Made by a program: the position numbers and the translations under genes. The notes under the pieces are model-generated. The model was given only the letters and a program-made list of their open reading frames with translations, had not been told where the DNA came from and did not search any database. This document shows, one piece after another, positions 1 through 13,077 of a stretch of DNA of 64,000 bases. Positions within the stretch are counted from its first letter, which is position 1. Each line of letters begins with the position of its first letter. The stretch is from assembly GCA_033398695.1 (NCBI GenBank), contig CM065802.1:211005096-211069095 (forward strand), given 5' to 3'. The stretch comes from Orobanche coerulescens. Lineage: Eukaryota; Streptophyta; Magnoliopsida; Lamiales; Orobanchaceae.

Positions 1-554
1 ACCGAACCGAATTGGTTTGGTTCGGTTCTCGGTTCGGGGTCGGACAGAGCCGAACGGAACCGAAATGGACCGAAGTCAAAGTCACATACTAAAATGACAT
101 CTTTTTGTGAGTTTTATGTGTCTGAGATTTTAATGTAATTTGTTTTTCTTTCTTAAGACCCTCATGGATCCAAGGAGGACCGATAATATGCTCGTGTAAT
201 TCGTGATTCAACTAATTTAGGTTTACAGAATGATATATTATGATTTGTGATTGTTATATCTTTTGAGATATTTGTAAATTGTTGTGCAAGTCTACCTCTT
301 ATCTTGAGCATATATATAAAAATTTTGTTGGCTTGTTGTTGTATATAACTTATTCTATTGAATATAATATTTGAATTTATATTGTGAAGAACCAAAAAAA
401 CATCAAACCAAACCAAAACCGAACCGTATATTTATAGAACCGAATTTAACCGAACCGAACTTCAAAAAGAACCAAACCAAACCAAAACCGAATATTTGGT
501 TCGGTTATTGGTTTCGGTCAAAAACCGAACCGAATGGAACCGAGTCCACCCCTA
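1..554. mobile_element. hAT-type non-autonomous element, right part
   Basis: Both ends of this segment (1-90 and 385-554) are dense in short CCGAACC / GGTTCGG motifs in both orientations, while the middle (100-370) is AT-rich and noncoding. The right end reads CCACCCCTA, which resembles the GGGGTG termini of the other hAT-like elements in this window. It interrupts the gag gene of gypsy element 1, whose reading resumes directly afterwards. The left terminus lies outside the window, so the 8-bp duplication (predicted CTTCACAA at 555-562) cannot be checked. No transposase is present. The hAT assignment is an inference from the subterminal repeats. Confidence 0.5.
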
Positions 555-3500
555 CTTCACAACCAGCTCAGAAGGAAGCAAGTATTCAGCAAACGCAGCA
601 GAGTGTTCAGCTGCCCCAAAATTTTGGTCGCGGATGAGGCAGAGGACAGTTAGATCGAAAGAGAACATTGAGCGTCGGATCCGTTCCCCCACGTCTGTAT
701 GAGATGAGGAGGGCAGATGACCAGGATGTTGCTGTCGCATCAGGTACTGTTCAGATCCTTTCACAGCCAGTTAGCATTTTATTCGATACAAGAGCTACAC
801 ATTCATTTATATCCTTGTCTTGTATAAATCGTTTGAATATTTCTAGTTTTCATAATTGTGAGCCTTATGTTGTGGGTTTACCGAGTGGAGAGAGGATTGT
901 GGGAAACTTAGAAACTAGAGATTTCTCTGTATCATTTGGAGGCAGAGAGTGGCCCTCAAATCTGATCGTGATAGAAATACAAGGAGACGAACTAATACTC
1001 GGAGATGATTGTCTTAATCGTTATAGAGCTATTGTAAACTACCGAAAGAAGAATATCTCGGTGATATATGACGATGGTTCCGAAATACTGGTGATATATA
1101 CTCAGGAAAGATGATCAAGGCGATGAAAGCGGTCAAAATATTGAAACAGGGCTGTACCGGATACTGGTGATATGCAATGAAGAAAGAAGACGGAAAAGTT
1201 GAACTCTCATCTATTCCCGTTGTAAACAAATTTCCGGATGTGTTTCCTGACAAATTACCTGGACTACCTCCATGACGGGATGCAGAATTTGCCATCGAGA
1301 TGGAACCAGTAGCCACGCTAATTTCTAAGACACCATATCGTATGGCACCTACTGAGATGTATGAATTAAAGAAGCAACTGGAAGAGCTACTGGACAAAGG
1401 CTATATCCAGCCAAGCGTTTCGCCCTGGGGTGCGTCAGTTCTTTTCATCCGGAAGAAGGATGGATCGCTTCGATTGTGCATTGACTATCGAGAGATGAAC
1501 AAGATGACGATCAAGAACAAGTATCCGTTGCCACGGATTGATGATTTATTTGACCATTTACAAGTAGCAATGATGTTTTGTAAGATCGATTTGAGATCAG
1601 GATATCATCAGCTGAGGATTAAGGAACCTGATGTTCCGAAGTCAGCATTCAGAACTCGTTACGGACATTATGAGTTTGTAGTGATGCCGTTTGGTCTCAC
1701 TAATGCACCTACTGTGTTTATGCAATTGATGAATCGAGTGTTCATAGAGTATTTGGATAAGTTTGTGGTTGTTTTCATTGATGACATTATGGTTTATTCT
1801 AGGAGCCCGGAAGAGCATGCGCAGCATTTGCGGATTGTTTTAGAACTTTTGAGAAGCGAGCAATTGTACGCCAAGCTTTCTAAGTGCGAATTCTGGCTAA
1901 GGGAAGTAATGTTCCTCGGTCATGTGGTATCAGCAGAAGGAGTCCGAGTAGATCCTTAGAAAATCGAAGCAGTTATGGATTGGAAGTCTCCTAAGAACGT
2001 GAAAGAAGTCCGGAGTTTCTTAGGACTTGCTGGGTAGTATCGTCGGTTCGTGGAAGGGTTTTCTAAAATTACCCGCCCACTTACCCGACTACTGCAGAAA
2101 ACTCAAAAGTTTGAGTGGAACGAGATGTTCCAGACTAGCTTTGACGAATTGAAGAAGAGATTGATGATGGCACCGATTTTAGCACTTCCACAGGGGACTG
2201 GAGGATTCATAGTTTACAGTGACGCTTCGAACCAAGGACTCGGGTGTGTATTGATGAAAAATGAGAAGGTGATCGCCTATGCATCACGACAGCTGAAACC
2301 TTATGAAGTAAATTACCCAACGCATGATTTGGATCTGGCAGCGGTAGTTTTTGCTTTGAAAATCTGGAGACATTACCTGTACGGGACTCACTGTTAAATC
2401 TTTATGGATCACAAGAGTCTCAAACACATCTTCAGTCAGAAGGAGTTGAACATGCGGCAAAGGAGATGGCTGTAACTAATTAAGGACTATGACTTGGAGA
2501 TCCTTTATCATCTAGGTAAAGCAAATGTAGTGGCCAATGCACTTAGCCGCAAGCCTGTTTCTATTCAGATGCTGGAGACTCTGACCTCCCAGCCCAGCAT
2601 TCAACGAGAATTGATTCGCGAAGGAATTGAAGTATGGTTGCAAAGAGTCCAAGGACAACTGTGTGTGATGGAACTAACTTCATCATTAACCGAAGAAATC
2701 AAATCTAAGCAATTGGATGATCCTCTGATGATTCGGTTACGTGATGAAGTGATCAAGGGAAAGGCCCCAGGATTTGTAATTCATGATGATGGAGTCTTGA
2801 GATTTCAGAACCGACTTTGTGTTTCCGATGACGATGTCTTGAAGCAGACAATTATGAAAGAAGCTCACAACACGCCCTATTCTATCCACCCGGGTACCAC
2901 TAAAGATGTATAAGGACCTGAAATAGAAATTCTGGTGGGGCAACATGAAGAAAGATGTAGCGGATTATGTCTTGAAATGCTTGACTTGTTAGCAGGTTAA
3001 GATCGAGCATCAACGACCTGCCGGAATACTGAAGCCGCTCCCGATTCTTGAATGGAAATGGGAGGACATATCGATGGACTTTATCACTAATATGCCGAGA
3101 ACCAAGGTAGGAATGAACATGATTTGGGTGATAGTTGACCGTTTAACCAAATCGGCTCATTTTCTAGGCATTAAGGACACTTGGGGACCCGAGAAGTTGG
3201 CACGAGTATTTATTTCAGAGATAGTCTAATTGCATAGTATGCCGAAGACCATTATTTCTGACTGAGACGGTTTTTTTGTGTCTCATTTTTGGAAAGCAGT
3301 TCATAAAGCCTTGGGAACCAAATTGAACTTCAGCACAACTTATCATCCGTAGACAGACGGACAATCCGAGAGAACTATTCAAATGGTGGAAGATATGATG
3401 AGGGCTTGTGCCTTAGATTGGTCAACTGATTGGGAAGTTCATCTGCCGTTGATTGAATTCACCTACAATAATAGTTGACATGCTTCCATTAAGATGGCAC

Positions 3501-4117
3501 CGTTTGAGGCATTATACGAGAGGAGATGCAGATCGCCCCTATGTTGGGACGATTCATCAGATTTGATCGGGACGAAACCGGAATTGATCGTGCAGACACA
3601 AAAGAAGATAGCCTTGATTCGTGAAAGACTATTGACCGCCCAGAGTCGACAGAAATCTTACACAGACGTGCGCCGTCGTCCATTAGAGTTCAGTATTGGA
3701 GATCACGTGCTTTTAAAAGTTTCTCCTACTCGGGGAATCTTTCGTTTTGGGAGGAAAGGAAACCTGAGTCCGAGATATATCGAACTGTTCAAAATTCTTG
3801 AGAGAGTTGGAGAGTTGCCATACAGGTTGGCATTACCGCCGTCATTGAGCCATGTTCATAACGTATTCCACGTATCCCAGTTATGGAAGTATATACCATA
3901 TTCTAGTCATATCATTGATTTCGGCGAGATCGAAGTCGCTCAGAATGGCACGTTTGAAGAGAGACCGATCAGGATACTCGAGATTCGAGTTAAGCAATTG
4001 AGAAACAAACCAATCGCTTTGGTTAAGGTTCAGTGGTCGCGTCACGGAGTGGAGGAAGCCACTTGGGAAATGGAAGATAGCATGAGGTCCAGATATCCAG
4101 AGTTATTTTTGTCTTGA
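555..4117 (+). pseudogene. Gypsy element 1: decayed gag-pol (chromovirus type)
   Basis: This is the polyprotein of a Ty3/gypsy retrotransposon, starting inside the C-terminal tail of gag (about 555-640) because a MITE interrupts the gene. In order it shows a retropepsin region (668-1114) whose active site reads DTR instead of DSG/DTG, reverse transcriptase (1300-1959) with an intact FIDD box, RNase H (2050-2475), the H2C2 and DDE integrase (2494-3490) and a C-terminal chromodomain-like tail ending near 4117. In-frame stops are seen near 636, 1168, 1273, 1957, 2036, 2395, 2923, 3226, 3349 and 3476, with frameshifts near 1100 and 2905. It is clearly inactive. The domain order PR-RT-RH-INT-CHD and the long LTR fit the Tekay/Del group of chromoviruses; the lineage is inferred by eye. 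Confidence 0.9.
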
Positions 4118-4308
4118 GTTTCGGGACGAAACTCCTTTTTAGTAGGAGAGTATGTAATATCCGGATTAATTATCGAGTATTTCATCTGTAATTGAACCCT
4201 GTATTATTCGGAATTGTGATATCAATAATCGAAGTATGATATTTCTAGTAATTGTATCCTTGTACATGAGTATGGCAACATGTAAATTTTTCTCATACAA
4301 ATATGTGA

Positions 4309-4573
4309 TAACGTACGCTAAGAAGGAAACTTAACGTACGTTATCCGCCAGAGTTAGCGTACGCTACGAATGTAGCATAGCGTACGTAAAATAGCCAATA
4401 ATTGAGCTGGGTGACTAGCACATGCGCCTGCCGGACATGGGTCTGGATAAGATTCCCGCGGGTGAACCTGGACAATTTTGGAGTCAACGCTCGTTAGCAT
4501 ACGCTAAGGACATCAGGGTAGCGTACGCTAACCAGCTAACGTACGTTATGCATGGAAGGTTAACGTACGTAAA
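4309..4573 (+). repeat. Palindrome cluster upstream of the TATA box, element 1 LTR
   Basis: About eight near-palindromes of the form TTARCGTACGYTA occur in 265 bp (for example at 4309, 4333 and 4353). Their spacing is roughly 20-40 bp. The last copy ends about 12 bp before the TATA box at 4585. Confidence 0.8.
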
Positions 4574-4584
4574 GACAGAAATAT

Positions 4585-4593
4585 TATAAAAGG
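4585..4593 (+). promoter_or_regulatory. LTR TATA box, gypsy element 1
   Basis: TATAAAAGG lies immediately downstream of the palindrome cluster and is followed by GGACAGCACC. It is the likely start of the U3-driven transcript. The same order of palindromes then TATA recurs in four other LTRs of the window. Confidence 0.6.
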
Positions 4594-5195
4594 GACAGCA
4601 CCCCATGTTATGTTGTTTACGTTTTCTTTACTTATCATTCAGTCCAGAGAGCATCGCCTCCTTTATAAACATCCTTAGGCCATCTATACTAGATCTTTGA
4701 AGATTGGAGATTACTTATAGTTGATGATCGAAGTGGAGAATCAATTTGGATTGACACACAAGCAACCGGAGTTGGACTCTACCTATTGTTTCGGTGTTTA
4801 TTTCATCTTAAGGTATGTTATCCTATCCCCGACCTTGGTTTCATGCTCTTAAGAATGCTATGATCATACTACCGAGAATAGTAGATCACATAGACGACTT
4901 ATGCAAGTAAATATTATGTTTTAGTATTTGGGATGATTATGATTGAGTTATCATTGTTGGGAAAATCATAAATGGAATCTTGTTATGTCAAATGATGATA
5001 ATAGTGTTCTGAGATTGATAATCCGTATCGAATGTTATCGACATATTGATCGTAGACTTAGTGTTGATGCCACTTTTGCTAAATGTACTTAATATGGAAT
5101 CATCAAAAGTTGTATCCTTTCTTATAAGTTGGATTAGTTAGTTCATCTTTAAGATAAAGTTTGAGTGAAATGATGATATTGGAAACAAGCGCATC

Positions 5196-7847
5196 TGTAA
5201 CACCCCAAACTAGGTGGATATTACAGTGTCGTGAATCCCCGACTGGGACCCACCAGGCAAATGAAAATGATGAATTACGCAGGGTAAATGTAGTACCAAA
5301 CCACATTACAACAATAATTACTCCGATGAGGAGTTTCATACAACACATCCAGGATATTTCAGAATACATGTATATTTTATATGGAGATAAAATATACAAC
5401 ACTAAGTGAAATGAGTATTCGAACGGAATGTCTGCAGCGGAATAAATGAAGGAAACATAATGACTGAATTAAATGACTGAAAGGACTGGGGCCCCCTTCT
5501 AGTATCATTGGGACTCCTCGCCGTCAACGTGCTCTCCCTGTGCCTTTGCCTTGCCATGACCTGAGAAACAAATATCCCCAAATGGGGTCAGTTATACAGA
5601 ACAACAATCCTCAAGAGTTGAATAAACACAATCATATAAATATGTAGTATAAACCACAAGTTCGATCAAAATGAAACGGTTATATTATAACCAAATCTTG
5701 TTGAAAACATACGCAATCAAACATGCTGTATGAATCAACTAACAGTACGGCTCAAAGGGTGGCGCCACACTACGCCCGGGATGGAAATGTGTCCGTGCAC
5801 AAGCCACCAACGAGTATCGATCGAATACCGGTGTGGTCTTGTACCTAATCAGTCTCACGAAGCAATCGACTCGTGTGCACAGTCCAATGTGAGGCCAACA
5901 ACCAACACACGACATAAATGTGCCCGACATGAAAATCCTACACATACCAACCGGCACGCCAGTATGACCCGGAATGCCACGATATAACAAAAGTGACATC
6001 GGAAACGAATAATGACTCACCGAGATAAAATGATAGTGAAATGAATGATAGCTCAACGAAATGATTGGAACCGCGTTCCTTGTGATCAAGTGATTAATTG
6101 ACAATGACAAGTTTTAATACGGTTAACACAATGATGAATGAGTTACGATTATGAATGAACAACAACAAAAGGAAATGAATATCCTTTTAACCGAGTAAGA
6201 ATCAACTTACACAATACCGGTGACAATTATCCTTCCACGAACAACGTCCTAATTGAGATATCGGTCGCTCGAACAACCTTGAATTATACAATATCCAACA
6301 ACCCATTCAATATACGAATCAAACACGAATATAACGAACTCAAAACGTCGATACGATTAAACTAAGTTCATTGGGGCATTATATCGAATACGTTGTGGCC
6401 AAACTCCGATTGTTTACAATCAAATCTCAATGAGCCACTATCAAATCCCCCAAGAAGTGTTTCAAACCAACAAACATCTTCTAAATGATCAATAATCCAA
6501 AATGAATATCCGAAAACGTGATTATAACGACAATTAATCGAAAACCCCCAATTTCAACTCGATATTCAAAGTGTTCTTGAAAAATCCCTCAATAATCCAA
6601 TGAATCCTTATACAGACTCATAATCATATACATATCCCTTCATATAACATGATTATAACGTCCAAAACATCATATCTCAACACAAAATCGAAGTCCAAGG
6701 TGTTGAAGAAATTACCTCTTGAAGATCCAACTACTTCGATCCGATGAACACGAGTTAAAACAAGTATCCAAGCTTCCCAAATGAATGAAGATGATGAAAA
6801 TTACACACTCAAGTGATTGATGATGGCAACATCTCTCCCTCAACCCACTCTCTCGGATAAAAGAAGAAAAGGAATGAAAATGAGGAAGAATGTCCCGGCC
6901 GACTCCTTAAATACTGCCGGAAGTTACGGCCGTAACTCGGCCCTCTTACGGCCGTAACGTTCCAAGTCAATGGCCTTACGGCCGTAACCGGCCAACTCAT
7001 ACGGCCGTAACTCGGCTTCGTCCGAAAGCCTGCCGACAGACTTACGACCGTAACCGCTCCTGAGTTACGGGCGTAACCCGCCTTCGTCAAAAACATCCGC
7101 CGACATCCTTACGGCCGTACCCGCACACCTTACGGCCGTAACTCGGATGATACGGCCGTATCCGGCCAACCTTACGGGCGTAACCCGCCTTCGTCAAAAA
7201 TGTCCAGGCATCCTGCCTGCAGCGTACGGCCGTATCCGGCCAAGCCTTACGGCCGTACCTGCCTCGACTTACGGTCGTATGCTGCAACCCTTACGGCCGT
7301 AAGTCACCCTTGGCCGACAACACCCGAAATTTACGAACACCACTTACGGCTGTATCCAACCCTCCTTACGGCCGTAACTCACCTTCGACCAAAATGCCTG
7401 GGCAGCCTGCTGGACCACGTACGGCCGTAACCGGCCAGCCTTACGGCCGTACCCGCTGAACTTACGGCCGTATCCCAGAACCTTACGGTCGTAACTCAAT
7501 GCTGGCCAAGGTGAATAAATCCGATAACTCCGATTCCTCGCTACGACTGACGAATGATCCGACATACCATACGAATGTGGAAGTGAACAAGTCTAACACG
7601 AGCCAAAGATGATACTCCCAGTACAAGGCTATCAATCACAATGAAAATGATAATACTCCCGTCTCGATCTAAAAACGGAGATAAAATGACGATCGGTAAC
7701 TGATATACGATTACCACATGCCAACATTGAACGCAAATGAGTGATTCATGAATGATGAGTGATTATTAATGAGTGAAAATTAATGAGTGACAATTACAGA
7801 CTGATAATTACTGAATGAAAATGAATGAATTACAACCGGGTATTACA
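5196..7847 (-). repeat. Gypsy element 2 3' LTR
   Basis: On the plus strand it runs from TGTAACACCC to GGTATTACA. On the coding strand it begins TGTAATACCC, just after a purine tract (AAGGGGGGAGTA, complement of 7848-7859). Read on the minus strand it holds the palindrome array (6924-7494), a TATA-like TATTTAAGG (about 6905-6913), a donor-like AAGAG|GTAAT (GT at 6714-6715), a CCCC-loop-GGGG hairpin (5576-5587) and an acceptor-like CTCAG|G (5561-5562). Confidence 0.93.
6924..7494 (-). repeat. Array of about 20 TTACGGCCGTAA palindromes, left LTR
   Basis: I count about 20 perfect or one-to-two-mismatch copies of the 12-bp palindrome TTACGGCCGTAA in 570 bp, separated by non-conserved spacers of roughly 10-40 bp. 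In the coding orientation the array ends about 10 bp upstream of the TATA-like box. Confidence 0.92.
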
Positions 7848-7884
7848 TACTCCCCCCCTTAAAAAGAGTTTCGTCCCCGAAACT

Positions 7885-10800
7885 AAGGGTCAAACAACTC
7901 GGACTAACTCTCCCGCATACTCTCCTCGGTTTCCCAAGTGGCCTCTTCGACTCCGTGTCTGGACTACTGAATCTTGACCAAAGGGATCGTCTTGTTCCTC
8001 AACTGTTTGATTCGCCGCTCCAACACTCGTACAGGACGCTCCTCGTACGAATGATCATCCGCGATCTCGATTTCGTCGAACTGAAGTATGTGACTCGGGT
8101 CGGCAACATACTTCCGCAACTGAGAGACGTGAAACACATTATGAATTCGGCTCAATGCCGGAGGCAAAGCCAATCGATAAGCTAACTCGCCTACTCGATC
8201 CAAAATTTCAAATGGTCCAATGAATCTCGGACTCAACTTCCCCCGTTTTCCGAAATGGAAAATACCTCGACTCGGGGATACCTTGACCAAAACGTGGTCA
8301 CCCGTGTCGAACTCTAGTGGTCGACGACGATTATCTGCATATGATTTATGTCGACTCTGAGCTGTCAACATACGACTCTTGATCAAAGCTACCTTCTCCC
8401 GGGCGGCTATAAGCATATCGGGCTCGGTGCCGATTGATTCTGACAAGTCATCCCAACACAAAGGAGATCGACAACGATGACCGTACAAGGCCTCGTAAAG
8501 TGCCATCTTAATGGAGGCATGCCAACTATTATTATACGTGAACTCGATCAGTGGTAGTTGGGCTTCCTAATCGTCCTTCCAATCGAGAACGCATGCCCTC
8601 AACATGTCCTCTAATGTCTGAATAGTCCTCTCTGATTGTCCGTCGGACTGAGGATGAAAGGCGGTACTGAGATTGAGCTAAGTTCCCATAGAACGATGAA
8701 CTGATTTCCAAAAATGAGACACAAATTGTCCGTCACGATCGGAAACGATACTCTTAGGAGTACCGTGCAGTCTCACTATCTCCTTGATGAACAACTGAGC
8801 CCGTCTCTCGGGACCCCACGTATCCTTGATCTCAAGGAAATGAGCTGATTTAGTTAAGCGGTCCACAATCACCCAGATCGTATTCATGCCACGACGACTC
8901 GTCGGCAAACTCGTGATGAAGTCCATAGAAATGTCTTTCCACTTCCACTCCGGAATAGGGAGAGGTTTCAGCATACCCGTCGGTCGCTGATGTTCAATCT
9001 TAACTTGTTGACAGTTTAAGCATCTCGAAACAAATTCTGAGACTTCTCGCTTCATATTACTCCACCAGTAATTTTGTTTCAAGTCCTTGTACATCTTCTT
9101 TGGACCGGATGAACGAATAAGGGGTAGCATGAGCTTCTCTCAAAATCGAGTTTTCAACTCGTCATTCGCAGACGCACAACCGATTCTTAAATCTCAAAAG
9201 TCCATCCTCGTGGACCACGAATCCGTGGGCTTTCCCGAGCCACATCCTCACGGATGCGCAACAATGAAGGGTCGAACTCCGATTCTCTCCGATTACCTCC
9301 TCAAGTGACGATGAAATCTCCAACATACAAAGCGTCCCGACTGGCTGGAGCCAGACCTCGATCTCGGGTCTGAGGAATTCCTGCTGAAGCTCCTTCTGAA
9401 CTGTTAAACGAGCAAGCATCTGCTCCTACACGGACTTACGACTCAAGGCGTCGGCGACAACGTTCGCCTTGCCCGGGTGGTAAAGGATCTCGATATCATA
9501 ATCTTTGATTAGTTATAACCACCGCCTCTGTCGCATATTTAACTCCTTCTGAGTAAATATATACTTTAAACTCTTATGATCGGTGAATATCTGACAGGTA
9601 ACGCCATAAAGATAATGACGCCAAATTTTCAAAGCGAACACCACGGCTGCTAGCTCCAGATCGTGAGTCGGATAATTAACCTCGTAAGGTCTTAATTGCC
9701 GTGAAGCATAGGCAATAATCTTTCCATTCTGCATGAGCACACATCCGAGACCCTGTCCGGACGCATCACTATAAACCATAAATCCCTCCGTCCCCTGCGG
9801 CAAGGAAAGTACAGGTGCTGACATTAATCGGCTCTTGAGTTCCTCAAAACTCCGTTGACACGCGTCGGACCATGTGTATTTCTTATCCTTTCGCAAAAGG
9901 TTTGTCAAGGGTTGAGCGATTTTAGAAAATCCTTCCACAAACCGCCGATAATAACCCGCTAATCCGAGAAAACTTCGGATTTCCTTAACATTCTTCGGAG
10001 GTAACCAATCTCGGATAGCCTCCGTCTTCTGAGGGTCGACACGAACTCAATTTGATGAAATTACATGTCCGAGAAAAGTCACTTCGGACATCCAGAACTC
10101 ACATTTGGAAAACTTTCCATAAAGTTGCTCTCGTCTCAACACGTCGATAACCTGATGAAGATGAACCTCGTGTTCCTCTCGGCTACGAGAATAAATCAGA
10201 ATGTCGTCGATGAAGACAACAACAAACTGATCCAAAAAGTCGATGAAAACCCGATTCATTAACTCTATGAATACCGCAGGTGCATTAGTCAATCCAAACG
10301 GCATAACCACAAACTCATAATGACCATAGCGTGTTCGAAACGCCGTCTTCGGGATATCCGACTCTCGAATCCGTAACTGATGATAGCCAGATCTTAAGTC
10401 GATCTTGGAAAATACTGAAGCTCCCTGAAGTTGATCTAAGAGATCATCAATACGAGGTAAAGGATACTTATTCTTGATCGTCACCCGGTTCAATTCCCGG
10501 TAATCAATACACAAACGGAACGAACCATCCTTCTTCTTGACAAACAGCACTGGTGCTCCCCACGGGGATGCACTCGGTCGGATATAACCCTTCTCGAACA
10601 ACTCCTCAAGTTGGTTCTTCAACTCCTGCATTTCGGTCGGGGCCATCCGGTACGGTGCCTTCGATATCGGGGACGTACCGGGCTCCAACTCAATCGTGAA
10701 TTCCACATCTCTCTGTGGAGGCAAACTAGGTAACTCGTCTGGAAAAACGTCGGCATACTCCCTCACTACGGGAATATCCGTCAACATTACTGATGATTCC

Positions 10801-11406
10801 TCGGTTTTGGTCATATAGCACCAATAACCAACACATCCCTGACTGAGTAATCGCACTGCTTTCATCAAATTAATGACCTTACCAGAACAGCCGGGATTAC
10901 CTCCCTGAAACACACATTCAACCCCATCGTCTGAAATGATAGTGATCATACGCTTACGGACACTAATGATGGCATCATGACGATCCATCCAATCAATACC
11001 CAAGATGACGTCGTCCCTCGGCAAATCTACTACGATTAGGTCCGCTGGCCATACACGACCATGAAACTGAATCGGACAATTCTGAATCTCACGACATCGA
11101 TAATTCGTCTACCATCGGGTAGGCCAATGACATAAGGCTTACAACTAGTAGCACTACCCAGACGTAGTCTACTCAAACATGACTCGGAAATGAATGAATG
11201 CGATGCACGGTATCAAAAAGGGTACACGCAGTCGGGATAGAATATCGAGTGTACCCGAGATCATTCGGGCCTCTGGATCATCGGTCTTCTTCATCTCGTA
11301 AATTCGGGGCTTGCTGGCCCCCGAACCAGACGCTCCGTCTCGATAGCTCTTAGCTCCGCCCTTGCTAGCTCTGGCGTCTTAAACGACGCCGACCGAGTGG
11401 CTTTGA
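7885..11406 (-). pseudogene. Gypsy element 2: decayed pol
   Basis: Reading leftwards, this holds a damaged protease region (about 11300-11025), reverse transcriptase (11024-10047) with intact FIDDILIYS, RNase H (9938-9513), part of the integrase with the first two catalytic aspartates (MDF and VSDRD; 9130-8678), and the integrase C-terminus with chromodomain-like tail (8506-7885). The tail carries a TGG-to-TAG type stop just before its conserved [11 protein letters not shown] block. Further stops or frameshifts separate the pieces near 10020, 9480, 9150, 8660 and 8510. The product would have been the PR-RT-RH-INT polyprotein of a chromovirus. It cannot be made as one protein from this copy. 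Confidence 0.9.
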
Positions 11407-12585
11407 TTACGCATCTTTGAATGTCACGGGGCTGAGATGACGCCGGAGTGGGTTTAGAGTCCCTTCGGCAAAACGGGCCCTATGCCCAGCAATCCTGATT
11501 GTGGCACGTGATGCATCGCCGGACATTTGGTGCTGAAATGGCCTGTTCCTCATGATTGAAACAGGTGATGGCCGGCCGCTCGTGGATCGAGATTCCGCGG
11601 GTTTAGACGCCAGGGGAGGTCGCTCATAAAAAGTAGAGCCCGTACGTGGTTTCTTGAAAGTGGCCTGACTCCCGTCAGACTGATTACGGTTCTTAGACTT
11701 CTTGCCAGCAGATGAAGGTTGTTGCTTATCAATCTCTTTGGCAGTAAGCTCGTAAGTAAGAGCTTTCTCAATGAATTCGGCCAATGTGGTGCAATTATGA
11801 TTAAGCAACTGTAGCCGCATACGAGGTTTCAGCCTCTTGCTGAAATACTTGATCTTGTCCGCCTCAGAGTGAATGATAGATGAGGCGAACGGAAGAAGTT
11901 CCTGAAATTTCTCGGCAATGGTGAGAACATCCGCGTCTGATGAGGGGTCGGGAGTGAGTAACTCTAACAGATTGACCTCTCTGAGTGGGGCCGGATAGTA
12001 CATCTCCATCATGAGAGTTTTGAACTGATCCCAAGTAAATGATCCGTCTGTGGGCTTCAACGATAACCACCATGAATGAGCGCTCTTACCCAGATAGTAA
12101 GCCGCAACTGAAACTTTATGCCCTTCTGGGCAATCCACCATAGCAAATAACTTCTCGAAATGCTCAAGCCAATGAACAATATCCGCCGGCTCAGATGAGC
12201 CCTCAAAGGTAGGTGGTCGCTGGCGAGAGATATCGCTAATGATATTGCTTACACCCCTCTCTTGCCTCTGAGGTGGCGGAGGAGGAGCCTGTTGATTTTG
12301 ATTGACTGAATTGTGCATCGTCTCCATAAGTTGTGCCATCTGCGTCATTTGGGCCATCATGACCTGCATAAAAGCAAGTGGGTCCACCCGAACACCTTCT
12401 GACTGAGCCGTGTCCCGGGTACGACTCCCCGATAGTGAATGATCACGTCCGGGTGAATGAGTGGCAGCGTCGCTGCTCGATGAATTAGCATTATTTCTCG
12501 CATTCGCACGTGTATTCACACGAGCTCTCGGGATTCGGCCCGCACCACGGCCTCATCCTCCTCGTCCTCTGCCAGCTCTTTCCAT
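11407..12585 (-). pseudogene. Gypsy element 2: decayed gag
   Basis: This is the retroelement capsid gene. The likely original start is the ATG at 12583-12585, giving an Arg-Gly-rich N-terminus (MERAGRGRGG) that matches gag of gypsy element 3 in style. A TGA follows at codon 11, and the open frame resumes behind it. A Ty3-type capsid region with LEHFEKLFAMVDCPE and HSWWLSLKP lies roughly at residues 120-170 and is followed by a basic tail. The CCHC knuckle expected near the C-terminus falls out of frame, so a frameshift lies near 11500. No intact nucleocapsid is encoded. Confidence 0.85.
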
Positions 12586-13058
12586 ACTGAAGTGGAAAGT
12601 CACATGATGATTATATCTCTCGCATGAATATTACATTATGACTATGACATGAGATGATGAAAATGAGCATACGCTCTAACACAGTGGTTACATGAATGAT
12701 TAACTGAGGTGACATGATTATCTGATGAAATTATTGAAATGATTATCTTGAACAAGTTAACAAGATTAATGATATGATCTTCCAGGTCAACAACCGAGTA
12801 ATAAAATGAATTGAGTGATTAATGAGTTAAAATGACCGTCCTGGTCAAAATGAAAATGATGTTTGAGGATTGTTAACTGATGAATTATGAATGAATGATA
12901 ATTGCCAGAAATTATACCATGGCGTTAGAAGTCTTACAGTTCTTTCGGTCTGATTGGCTCGGCATTCGCACAGAGTCACACGTGACGCGAAAGTCCAATG
13001 ATACTAGTCCGATGACGATGATTTCAAATGAGACATGACTCGGAAGGTAGTATTCAAA

Positions 13059-13074
13059 ACCACGCTCGATACCA
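13059..13074 (-). other. Primer-binding site, gypsy element 2
   Basis: The complement reads TGGTATCGAGCG three bases inside the 5' LTR. This resembles the initiator tRNA-Met site TGGTATCAGAGC with minor changes, and it fixes the element's orientation as minus. Confidence 0.75.
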
Positions 13075-13077
13075 ACT

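Larger units (their letters stand above)
4153..5195 (+). repeat. Gypsy element 1 3' LTR, first segment
   Basis: The LTR begins TGTAATATCC directly after a purine tract (AGGAGAGTA, about 4144-4152). It contains the first palindrome cluster, a TATA box (TATAAAAGG, 4585-4593) and a donor-like site AAG|GTATGT at 4813. It is cut at 5195 by gypsy element 2, whose 5-bp target duplication GCATC is at 5191-5195 and 15730-15734. The LTR resumes at 15735. Confidence 0.85.

Noticed and set aside
5730..6110. Open frames of 85 and 123 codons repeated at 13610-13936
   Set aside because: They are LTR sequence present in both LTRs of element 2 with no protein similarity I recognise.
6924..7494. Regularly spaced palindromic repeats suggestive of a CRISPR array
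   Set aside because: The repeats are only 12 bp, degenerate and unevenly spaced, lie in a plant retrotransposon LTR and occur in two LTR copies; there are no cas genes.
6809..7565. Several open frames of 65-95 codons on both strands (and their copies at 14691-15447)
   Set aside because: They translate the TTACGGCCGTAA array (repeated YGRK/RPY peptides), have no domain and lie in LTR promoter DNA.
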